Part shown: positions 41,624 through 48,431 of the stretch, piece after piece | Layout: the number at the start of each line of letters is the position of its first letter | How positions within the stretch are numbered: position 1 is the first letter of the stretch | Assembly (NCBI GenBank): GCA_026004035.1 | Contig: BPII01000018.1 | Location: 1 to 48,431, forward strand | Origin: Candidatus Sericytochromatia bacterium | GTDB taxonomy: Bacteria > Cyanobacteriota > Sericytochromatia > UBA7694 > JACMQJ01 | Reading direction: 5' to 3' | DNA: 48,431 nt | Notes under the pieces: generated by a model | The model's input: only the letters and a program-made list of their open reading frames with translations | The model's database searches: none | Told to the model about the DNA's origin: nothing | Translations under genes and position numbers: made by a program

Positions 41624-41808
41624 TACCAATTTATTAAATTGGTAGTGTATTAAAAGTTAATGTTTTTTATAGTTACAATTTTTTTTAATTATACTAAAAT
41701 TCTTATATATTAAGTAATTTATTAAAAACTTATAGTTTTTTTTAATTTTTTATACTTTATTTTTAAGTATTAATTATGCATTTATTATAAAAATTGTTAT
41801 TATAATAA
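41624..41808 (+). repeat. Dispersed repeat, second copy of 8951-9137
   Basis: This begins with the 21-base palindrome TACCAATTTATTAAATTGGTA and then follows the 8951 copy closely, including AATTATACTAAAATT and TTATAGTTTTTTTTA, with small gaps. It is non-coding. It lies directly beside the other relic repeat at 41853, so the gap is a nest of old insertions. Confidence 0.7.
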
Positions 41809-41852
41809 AAGATAATTTATTATTAGAAAAAAAATAATGGTCAAAAAAGTAG

Positions 41853-42040
41853 TGCGAAAAACCTTTTTAGGTGTTATATGCCAAAAGAAATAAAAAAAGA
41901 ATTATAATAAATTCCTATTTTGCAAAGTAGGTACAAAACTCAAGGCTTGACAAGGTATTTAATAATACCAAGTATATTTAGTATAAAAAGTCTAATACTT
42001 CATTTGTTTCTACAATAAATTAAATCTTATACTATAAGAT
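41853..42040 (+). repeat. Dispersed repeat relic, longer copy of 6987-7116
   Basis: Its outer blocks match 6987-7116 (TATGCCAAA block and TTGTTTCT/TATACTATAA block). About 70 extra bases lie between them here, so the other copy is internally deleted. The ATG at 41878 opens only nine codons before stops. It was probably the end of an insertion element. Confidence 0.5.
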
Positions 42041-42065
42041 TAGATTATGAAAATATAAGAAAAGT

Positions 42066-42079
42066 TGATTTAAATCAAT
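42066..42079 (+). promoter_or_regulatory. Perfect FNR-type binding site upstream of the nxr-like operon
   Basis: TTGAT-TTAA-ATCAA matches the FNR/CRP-family consensus TTGATNNNNATCAA at every defined base. It is centred about 106 bases before the first ATG of the molybdoenzyme operon. If it acts as a class II site at -41.5, transcription would start near 42114 with TAAAAA as a weak -10. The regulator gene is not in this window. Confidence 0.6.
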
Positions 42080-42178
42080 CTAAAAACATTCATTTTACAT
42101 AAAAAAAATTGCTATCAATCAATTTCAAAAATAACTATTATCATTTTTTTATTTTTTTACAAATAATAAACTTTAAAT

Positions 42179-42916
42179 ATGAATAGAATAATTTTAGAAA
42201 AAGATTTTAAAAAGTTAAGAGATAAAATTTTAGAAAAATTTTTATCTATAAAAGAGGAGTTTTTTTTATCTACTACTAATAAAATTTCTTTAGATAAAGA
42301 AAAAGAAGAATTATTTTTAAAAGAAATATTTGATTTAGGTAGAGTAATTGGTTTAGAAATTCTAAAAGAGAAAGATAAAGAGTTATCTTTAAAGGAAATA
42401 TTAGATGAAATTTATAAATTAAATATTTCTTGCTTTAAAGGTGATTTAAAAATTGATAATAATTTTATAAAAATAGAAAGAACAAATTGTCCATATACTT
42501 CAGCTAATTATTTTATTTGTCTATACTGGAGAGAATTTATAGACGGATTTATCATGGGAATAGGTAATAAAGAAAGATATTCAAGACATGCAAGTATTAA
42601 GTATGGATTAAATAATTTTTGCACAGATATTATTTATTATAATAATGATCAAAAATATCGTTGGAGTAATTTGCCTGAAGATGTATTAAATTTTATTAAA
42701 TTACAAAATAAAAAATACTCTGTAAAAAATATACAAATAGAAGGAGTAGGTTTTAATGAAAGAACTTTATTTTATAAGATAAAAGATAATTCAAGTATAT
42801 CTTCATTTAGAAAAGGTTTTATAATAGAGTCTTTTGCTAAAGAATTTAAAAAAAGATTTCCAAAATTTAATTCCTGTGAGATATCTCCACGATCTGTTAT
42901 AGAAGGAGATTTTTGA
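42179..42916 (+). CDS. Unknown protein leading the molybdoenzyme operon
   Basis: The 245-residue soluble protein lacks a signal peptide. Residues 1-90 are helical and Lys/Glu-rich. The central part is the most distinctive: RTNCPYTSANYFICLYWREF then IDGFIMGIG, RYSRHASIKYGLNNFCTDII, with three cysteines and a histidine that could bind metal. The C-terminal part (SSISSFRKGFIIESFAKEFK) is basic. I recognise no family. It is first in the operon, 1 base before the Rieske-like gene and downstream of the FNR-type box. A maturation factor or cytoplasmic chaperone for the alpha subunit would fit the position, but this is speculation. It does not look like NarJ/TorD. Confidence 0.7.
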   Translation: MNRIILEKDFKKLRDKILEKFLSIKEEFFLSTTNKISLDKEKEELFLKEIFDLGRVIGLEILKEKDKELSLKEILDEIYKLNISCFKGDLKIDNNFIKIERTNCPYTSANYFICLYWREFIDGFIMGIGNKERYSRHASIKYGLNNFCTDIIYYNNDQKYRWSNLPEDVLNFIKLQNKKYSVKNIQIEGVGFNERTLFYKIKDNSSISSFRKGFIIESFAKEFKKRFPKFNSCEISPRSVIEGDF

Positions 42917-42917
42917 T

Positions 42918-43319
42918 ATGAATGTAAGCAGAAGATTTTTATTTACAAATTGGATTAATACATTTTCAGAAAATGTTGAGGAAATAGTAAAAAATATTCC
43001 ATTAATAGGGTGTTTAAAAGAGAACTCTAATAAACTTTATAATCAAAAAAAATTTTTTAAAGTTGGTTTATTAAATGATTTTCCACCTCAAAGTATTACT
43101 ACTATAAAAATTAATGATAAAGATTATATGATTTTTTCTAATGAAATTGGATTGTATTGTGTAGAAAAATGTTCATTTGAAAATAATAAAATCGAGCCTA
43201 GATTATTTATAAAAATTGATAGCAATGGTGAAGTTCTTTTAAATCCTTATGAGTTTTTACCAGAAGGAAAAATTTTATCAATTATAACAAATGAATTTAT
43301 AGACGAAAAGGAGGTATAA
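42918..43319 (+). CDS. Small twin-arginine protein with a Rieske-like fold but no cluster ligands
   Basis: The 133-residue protein has an N-terminal SRRFLFTNWINTF that resembles a twin-arginine signal, though the following segment is only weakly hydrophobic. Residues 45-125 have the strand pattern of Rieske domains (FKVGLLNDFPPQSITTIKIN, KDYMIFSNEIGLYCVE, NGEVLLNPYEFLPEGKILS). The expected C-x-H and C-x2-H cluster ligands are missing; only CVEKC gives two cysteines and there is no histidine. It might therefore be a structural subunit or an electron-transfer subunit that lost its cluster. A GGAG site precedes it. It ends 5 bases before alpha, with an AAGGAGG site inside its last codons. Confidence 0.6.
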   Translation: MNVSRRFLFTNWINTFSENVEEIVKNIPLIGCLKENSNKLYNQKKFFKVGLLNDFPPQSITTIKINDKDYMIFSNEIGLYCVEKCSFENNKIEPRLFIKIDSNGEVLLNPYEFLPEGKILSIITNEFIDEKEV

Positions 43320-43324
43320 ATTAA

Positions 43325-46300
43325 ATGAAAAATTGGAGTAGAAGGAAATTTCTAAAAGGCTTAGGAGTTTTTGGGGTAACTCTTTCTTTTTCAGAAAGTG
43401 CTTTAGCAAAATCTCTAAAGTATTTTAGACCAATGAATATAGAAAATCCATTGGCTTATTATCCAAACAGGGACTGGGAAAATGTTTATAGAAATATTTT
43501 CAAACCAGATTCTAGCTTTGTATTCTTATGTGCACCAAATGATACACATAATTGTTTATTGAAAACTTATGTTAAAAATGGTATTGCTGTTCGTATTGGT
43601 CCTACATATGGATATGGAAAAGCAGAGGATTTATATGGAAATAAAGCATCTCATCGTTGGGATCCTAGATTATGTCAGAAAGGTTTAGGATTAGTAAGAA
43701 AAATATATGGTGACAGAAGAGTAAAAGCACCTATGATAAGAAAAGGCTTTAAAGAATGGGTAGATGCTGGATTTCCAAGAGATCCTGTAACAGGAAAACC
43801 ATTTCAAAAATATTTTGAAAATAGAGGAAAAGATAAATGGTTAAGAGTAACTTGGGAAGATGCTTTTAGAATTGTTGCACTAGCTTTTAAAAATATAGCT
43901 GAAACATATTCAGGTGAAGAAGGTTCAAAAAAACTTGCTCTTCAAGGATATGAACCTGAATCAATAGAAGCAATGAAAGGACATGGAACACAAACATTCA
44001 AATTCAGAGGTGGTATGCCGTTACTTGGAGTTACAAGAATTTTTGCTCTTGCTAGATTAGCTAATACAATGGCTTTACTTGATTCAAATCTAAGAGGTTT
44101 ATCATCAGATGAATCAAAAGGTGGAAGACATTTTGATAGTTATAGCTGGCATACTGACTTACCACCAGGACATCCTATGGTAACAGGACAACAAACTAAT
44201 GATTTTGATTTAGTATGTACTGAATATGCAAAATTAATTATACCATGGGGTATGAATTGGATATCAACTAAAATGCCTGATGGACACTGGCTAACAGAAG
44301 CTAGATTAAAAGGTGCTAAAGTTATACCTGTAACCGTTGAGTATAGTTCAACAGCATCTAAAGGTGATGAAGTTATTATTATAAGACCAGGAACAGATCC
44401 AGCTTTTGCTTTAGGATTAGCTCAGGTTATAATTTCGAAAGATTTATTTGATAAAGATTTTGTTGTAAGAAATACAGACTTACCTTTTCTTATAAGAATG
44501 GATAATTTACAACCATTAAGACCTGAAGATGTAATAAAAGATTTTAAAGAACCTGAATTACAATCTATAAACTTTTTAAAAAAAGGTGAAAATCCTCCAC
44601 CAGCATTTGAACAGAAAAAACAATATGCACCAATTTCAATGAAAGATGACTTTAAATCACATATGATTTTATTAGAGGATGGAGAAACTTTAGTTCCTGT
44701 AAGTCGTGATGAAATGGGAAAAAACTTTAACAAAAATCCAAAGCTTAGAGTTAATAAAAAAATAAAGCTTCTAAACGGAATGGAAATTGTAGTTAGAAGT
44801 AATTTTGATTTGTTAGAAGAATACCTAAATAATAGTATGACTCCTGACAAAGTTTCAAAGATTACAGGAGCACCACAAAGCGCAATAATATCTTTAGCGA
44901 AACAAATAGCATCAAATCCTGAAAAAACTCTTATAGCAGTTGGTATGGGTCCTAATCAGTTCTTTAATTCTGATTTAAAGGATAGAGCAATATTTCTTGT
45001 TGGAGCTTTAACTAGAAATATTGGATTTCCTGGAGGAAATGTGGGTAGCTATGCAGGAAATTATAAAACAGCAATGTTCAGTGGAATACCTTTATATGTT
45101 TTAGAAGATCCATTTAATCTAAATCTTGAAATTGGAGGAAAGCCAAAAGTTAGTAAAAAATTAGAATACGAATCATTACACTATTTTAATTATGGTGACA
45201 GACCACTTAAAGTAGGAAATAGAAATTTCACAGGTAAAACTCATACACCAACACCAACAAAAACTTTTTGGCAAGCTAATTCAAATTCTTCTTTAGGAAA
45301 CATAAAATGGCATTATGATGTTGTAAATAATACTTTACCTAAAGTTGAAATGGTTATATATTCTGATTGGTGGTGGACAGCATCGTGTGAACATTCTGAT
45401 ATAGTATTTGCAGTAGATAGCTGGGCTGAGTTCAAATATCCTGATATGACAGCATCTTGTACAAATCCATTTTTTCAAGTTTTTCCTGTAACTCCTTTAA
45501 AAAGAATATTTGATACAAAATCTGATATAGAAATAGTTGCTGGAGTATCAAAAGCTTTAGCTGAATTAACAGGTGATAATAGATTTGTAGATGCTTTTAA
45601 ATTTGTTCATGAGAACAAAGTAGAGGAATATTTACAAAGGATTATAAATGGTTCTACTAATATGAAAGGCTATAAAATAGAAAATATTCATGAAAAAGCA
45701 AAAGAAGGAATACCAACTCTTATAAATGCTAGAACTTATCCTAGAGTACCTTCTTATGAAGAAGCAAAAGGAGAAAAACCTTGGTATACAAAATCTGGAA
45801 GACTAGAATTTTATCGTCCTGAAAAAGAGTTTATAGAACAAGGAGAAAATATGATTGTTTATAGAGAGCCAATAGATTCTACTTTCTATGAACCAAATGT
45901 TATAGTTGGAATTAAGCATGACGCTATAAGAGCTTTAACTCCTAAAGACTTTGGATTTTCTGAAAACGATTTATCATGTGAGCTAAGACAAGTAAGAAAT
46001 ATTTTAAGAAGTCCAGAAGAACTTTTAGAAACAAAACATCCTCTTATGCAAAAAGACAATAATTTTAAATTTATTTACCATACACCTAAGTATAGACATG
46101 GTACTCATACAACACCAGTAGATACAGATTTTACAGGAGTATGGTTTGGTCCATTTGGAGATATTTATCGTCATGACAAAAGAATGCCATCTATTGTTGA
46201 AGGTTATGCTGATATAAATCCTCTTGATTGTAAAGAACTAGGAATTGAAGATGGAGACTATATATATGTTGATGCTGATCCTGAAGACAGACCTTTTAGA

Positions 46301-46792
46301 GGTTGGCAAGATAAAACAGATACTAAAGAATATAAAGCAGCAAGACTTTTATTAAGAGCAAGGTATTATCCAGGAACTCCAAGAGGAGTTGTAAGAACTT
46401 GGTATAACATGTATGGTGCAACAGTAGGAAGTGTTATAGGTCAGGAAACAAGAGCTGATGGACTTGCTAAAAATCCAATAACAAACTATCAATCAATGTA
46501 TAGAGGAGGAAGTCATCAAAGTGCTACTAGAGCTTGGCTACATCCTACATTAATGACTGATAGTTTAGTTAGAAAACAAACTTTTGGACAAGTAATAGGG
46601 AAAGGTTTTGAACCTGATGTTCATTGTCCAGTTGGAGCACCTAGAGAAGCATTTGTGAAAATAACAAAAGCTGAACCAGGGGGCATAAATGGTAATGGCA
46701 AATGGAGACCAGCATCTTTAGGTTATAGACCAACTTACGAGAATGCGTCAATGAAAGCTTACCTCAAAGGTCAATTTATTAAAAAGAAATAA
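43325..46792 (+). CDS. Type II DMSO-reductase-family molybdoenzyme, nitrite oxidoreductase/periplasmic nitrate reductase-like alpha subunit
   Basis: The 1155 residues start with a Tat signal (WSRRKFLKGLGVFGVTLSFS), so the folded enzyme is exported. YYPNRDWENVYRNIF and CAPNDTHNC then WDPRLCQKG (Cys69, His75, Cys77, Cys117) form the FS0 cluster region, and KAPMIRKGFKEWVDAGFP follows, all close to NxrA as I recall it. SYSWHTDLPPGHPMVTGQQ contains Asp278, the expected molybdenum ligand of the type II group (NarG YSDLPP). DGHWLTEARLKGAKVIPV and TDPAFALGLAQVI are further pterin-binding segments. The C-terminal CPVGAPREAFVKI is typical. Substrate cannot be fixed: nitrite oxidation, nitrate reduction, or reduction of another oxyanion are possible. 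A strong AAGGAGG site precedes it, and beta follows after 12 bases. Confidence 0.92.
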   Translation: MKNWSRRKFLKGLGVFGVTLSFSESALAKSLKYFRPMNIENPLAYYPNRDWENVYRNIFKPDSSFVFLCAPNDTHNCLLKTYVKNGIAVRIGPTYGYGKAEDLYGNKASHRWDPRLCQKGLGLVRKIYGDRRVKAPMIRKGFKEWVDAGFPRDPVTGKPFQKYFENRGKDKWLRVTWEDAFRIVALAFKNIAETYSGEEGSKKLALQGYEPESIEAMKGHGTQTFKFRGGMPLLGVTRIFALARLANTMALLDSNLRGLSSDESKGGRHFDSYSWHTDLPPGHPMVTGQQTNDFDLVCTEYAKLIIPWGMNWISTKMPDGHWLTEARLKGAKVIPVTVEYSSTASKGDEVIIIRPGTDPAFALGLAQVIISKDLFDKDFVVRNTDLPFLIRMDNLQPLRPEDVIKDFKEPELQSINFLKKGENPPPAFEQKKQYAPISMKDDFKSHMILLEDGETLVPVSRDEMGKNFNKNPKLRVNKKIKLLNGMEIVVRSNFDLLEEYLNNSMTPDKVSKITGAPQSAIISLAKQIASNPEKTLIAVGMGPNQFFNSDLKDRAIFLVGALTRNIGFPGGNVGSYAGNYKTAMFSGIPLYVLEDPFNLNLEIGGKPKVSKKLEYESLHYFNYGDRPLKVGNRNFTGKTHTPTPTKTFWQANSNSSLGNIKWHYDVVNNTLPKVEMVIYSDWWWTASCEHSDIVFAVDSWAEFKYPDMTASCTNPFFQVFPVTPLKRIFDTKSDIEIVAGVSKALAELTGDNRFVDAFKFVHENKVEEYLQRIINGSTNMKGYKIENIHEKAKEGIPTLINARTYPRVPSYEEAKGEKPWYTKSGRLEFYRPEKEFIEQGENMIVYREPIDSTFYEPNVIVGIKHDAIRALTPKDFGFSENDLSCELRQVRNILRSPEELLETKHPLMQKDNNFKFIYHTPKYRHGTHTTPVDTDFTGVWFGPFGDIYRHDKRMPSIVEGYADINPLDCKELGIEDGDYIYVDADPEDRPFRGWQDKTDTKEYKAARLLLRARYYPGTPRGVVRTWYNMYGATVGSVIGQETRADGLAKNPITNYQSMYRGGSHQSATRAWLHPTLMTDSLVRKQTFGQVIGKGFEPDVHCPVGAPREAFVKITKAEPGGINGNGKWRPASLGYRPTYENASMKAYLKGQFIKKK

Positions 46793-46804
46793 GGAGGAAA
46801 ATAT

Positions 46805-47957
46805 ATGGTAAAAGTAAAAAACTGGCAGTTAGGACGTTTTATGGAGTATAAATACGAAGAAAATCGTCCTAAAAAACAGTGGGCAATTGTCTTTGATTTA
46901 AATAAATGTATAGCTTGTCAAACATGTTCTTTAGCTTGTAAAACAACATGGACAAGTGGACCAGGACAAGAATATATGTTTTGGAATAACGTAGAAACAA
47001 AACCTTATGGTTCTTATCCATTAGCTTGGGATGTAAGAGTTTTGGAAAAGTTAGGTTATCAAGAGTGGGAAAAAAAATGGTAAAAAATATCTTGGAAAAA
47101 CAATTTTTGAAGCAGCAAGTCCTAATGAAATAGCTGTTCATTTTGCTCCACAAGATGAAGATTGGATGTATCCAAATGCAGGAGAAGATGATTGTGTAGG
47201 TAATGTTGGTGAGCATGGTTTACATATTACTTTAAAAGATGATGGACATAATAATTGGTTTTTTTATCTACCTAGAACATGTGCTCATTGTACATATCCA
47301 GCATGCTTAGCATCTTGTCCAAGAAAAGCTATTTATAAAAGACCTGAAGATGGTATAGTGTTAATAGATCAATCAAGATGTAAAGGTTATGGTGAATGTG
47401 TAAGAGCTTGTCCTTACAAAAAATCAATGTATAACCCTCATACAAGAATAAGCGAAAAATGTGTAGGTTGTTATCCAGCTGTTGAAGAAGGAAAACAACC
47501 TATGTGTGTTCAAAACTGTATAGGTAGAATTCGTATAATGGGGTTTATAAATCCTCCCTGGCCTGGTAAAATGAGAAAAAATAATCCAATAGACTATTTA
47601 GTTCATGAAAAAAAAATAGCTTTACCTTATTATCCTCAATTGGGGCTTGAACCAAATATTTATTATATTCCACCTATTCATGCTAATAGAGATTATCTAA
47701 CTCAAATGTTTGGTCCTCGTGTAGATGAAGCTATAGAAAATTATAAAAATTTGAAAAATGATGTAGTAACACAAGGTCTTTTAGTTCTTATGGGCGCTAC
47801 AGATAGGATTATTCATAGTTTTGATGTAAAAAATGGAATAGCCTATGCTTATGATGACAAAGGTATGGAAATAGTAAATGTTCCCATTAAAGAACCTTTA
47901 GCTGAAAGAATAGCTTATGATAGTAGTATTGGCTCTATAAGAGTTAATACACCTTAA
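46805..47957 (+). CDS. Four-cluster iron-sulfur beta subunit (NxrB/NarH-like), frameshifted
   Basis: The first frame (46805-47083) has [35 protein letters not shown] and [19 protein letters not shown], matching NxrB. The second runs to 47957 with [60 protein letters not shown] and NCIGRI, so all the cysteine groups for three [4Fe-4S] and one [3Fe-4S] cluster are present, along with YYIPP and [10 protein letters not shown]. Reading WEKKW-stop as [17 protein letters not shown] needs one A fewer in the 8-A run 47070-47077; everything between 47084 and 47166 then also reads as family sequence. Restored length is about 383 residues. It has no signal peptide and would be exported with alpha by Tat. 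Confidence 0.88.
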
Positions 47958-47974
47958 GAAAGGAGAGTAAAATT

Positions 47975-48431
47975 ATGCAATTAAAAAAAATTTTAAGTAT
48001 AAATTTTTTAGTAACACTTGGGATATTATCTACAACTTTTGTTAGTGCTCAGAATATTTTAACTTCTGTATTTGTAAAAGATAATTTAAAAAATCCAAAA
48101 GTTAATGATACTTATTGGAAAAAATCTAAATATTTTGTTGTAAATCTTAATGCACAACCTATGGCTAATCCAAAGCCTGAAAAAACAGAAACGCAAACTA
48201 TTAATGTTCAATCTGTTCATAATGAAACAGATATTGCATTTAGATTAACTTGGAACGATACTGATAAAAGTGAAGGAGGACCTTTAGGCAAGTTTTCAGA
48301 TGGAGTAGCAATACAATTTCCTATTAAATTAGATAAAGACGGACAACCACCTTCAGCTTTCATGGGGCAAGCAGGTAATCCTGTACATATTTTTCACTGG
48401 AAAGCAGCATTTCAATATGACAAAGATAATA
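47975..48431 (+). CDS. Heme-binding gamma subunit (ethylbenzene dehydrogenase/NxrC type), partial
   Basis: The gene starts at ATG 47975 after AGGAGAG and runs off the window after 152 codons. A Sec signal peptide (LSINFLVTLGILSTTFVSA) ends near residue 25. The mature part has VKDNLKNPKVNDTYWKKSKY, ETDIAFRLTWNDTDKSEGG, DGVAIQFPI and FMGQAGNPVHIFHWKAAF, the pattern of the EB_dh heme-b subunits (EbdC, SerC, NxrC). Met of FMGQ and Lys of WKA are the likely heme ligands, by analogy with EbdC. Its separate Sec signal fits a periplasmic alpha-beta-gamma complex. It is the last visible gene of the operon. Confidence 0.88.
   Translation, partial: MQLKKILSINFLVTLGILSTTFVSAQNILTSVFVKDNLKNPKVNDTYWKKSKYFVVNLNAQPMANPKPEKTETQTINVQSVHNETDIAFRLTWNDTDKSEGGPLGKFSDGVAIQFPIKLDKDGQPPSAFMGQAGNPVHIFHWKAAFQYDKDN

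Noticed and set aside
44422..44850. 142-codon minus-strand open frame inside the alpha subunit gene
   Set aside because: Shadow of a strongly conserved molybdoenzyme on the other strand; Ser/Phe/Leu-rich composition is typical of antisense frames in AT-rich genes.
46869..47216. 115-codon minus-strand open frame across the beta-subunit break
   Set aside because: The plus strand reads as conserved NxrB-like sequence on both sides of the frameshift, so this is a shadow.

Overview
The window comes from a very AT-rich bacterial chromosome with mostly short intergenic gaps, runs of overlapping co-directional genes and several decaying genes and mobile-element relics. The standard code with TGA as stop fits every gene. 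No rRNA, tRNA or CRISPR array was seen. The lineage cannot be fixed from sequence alone. A DUF2227 protein and a membrane-anchored CofE-like protein of the type I associate with cyanobacteria, a RemA (DUF370)-gmk-rpoZ cluster, an ANTAR response regulator and a type IV pilin-like protein together suggest a non-photosynthetic relative of Cyanobacteriota (Melainabacteria/Vampirovibrionia-like). This is an inference of moderate to low confidence.

Layout. 1-417: end of a surface protein with an Ig-like domain. 505-6916 (minus): a run encoding a giant coiled-coil protein with eight 42-residue repeats, glutathione synthetase, MurF, an OsmC-like protein and XdhC. 7226-8675: an EF-hand-like plus calpain-like pair that may be one broken gene. 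8676-9310: a MITE, a terminator and a dispersed repeat. 9311-12195: a sugar-nucleotide epimerase, a dead whiA and gapA. 12178-14383 (minus): gmd-fcl for GDP-fucose. 14794-17540: oligopeptidase B, a YigZ protein and a dut remnant cut off by an IS256-family relic (17574-18334). 18489-23134: prkA-yhbH-spoVR. 23397-29155: a degenerate GGDEF protein, glpK, rsfS, a pilin, remA, gmk, rpoZ, an ANTAR regulator and aroB. 29147-37272 (minus): one long run from rbfA through a CofE-like protein, GNAT, DUF2227, two glycosyltransferases and a second GDP-mannose dehydratase to a TsaC/Sua5 protein. 37639-40473: a peptidoglycan-binding protein carrying eleven copies of a roughly 38-residue repeat. 40600-41289: an exported superoxide dismutase. 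41290-42178: a graveyard of repeat relics ending in a perfect FNR-type box.

The most notable locus is 42179-48431. It holds an exported type II DMSO-reductase-family molybdoenzyme whose alpha and beta subunits resemble nitrite oxidoreductase (NxrA/NxrB) and related periplasmic nitrate reductases, followed by a heme-binding gamma subunit that runs off the window. Two small uncharacterised genes precede it, one of them a Rieske-like protein with no cluster ligands. The FNR-type box upstream suggests oxygen- or redox-dependent control.

A second theme is frameshifts. Five otherwise well-conserved genes (gshB, gmd, the TPR-glycosyltransferase, the GGDEF gene and the beta subunit) are each interrupted by what looks like an extra A or T in a homopolymer, and the 7.2-8.7 kb pair may be a sixth case. 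This is either a systematic assembly error or real poly-A slippage or decay. Clear decay exists as well: whiA, dut, the IS256 copy and several degraded repeats.
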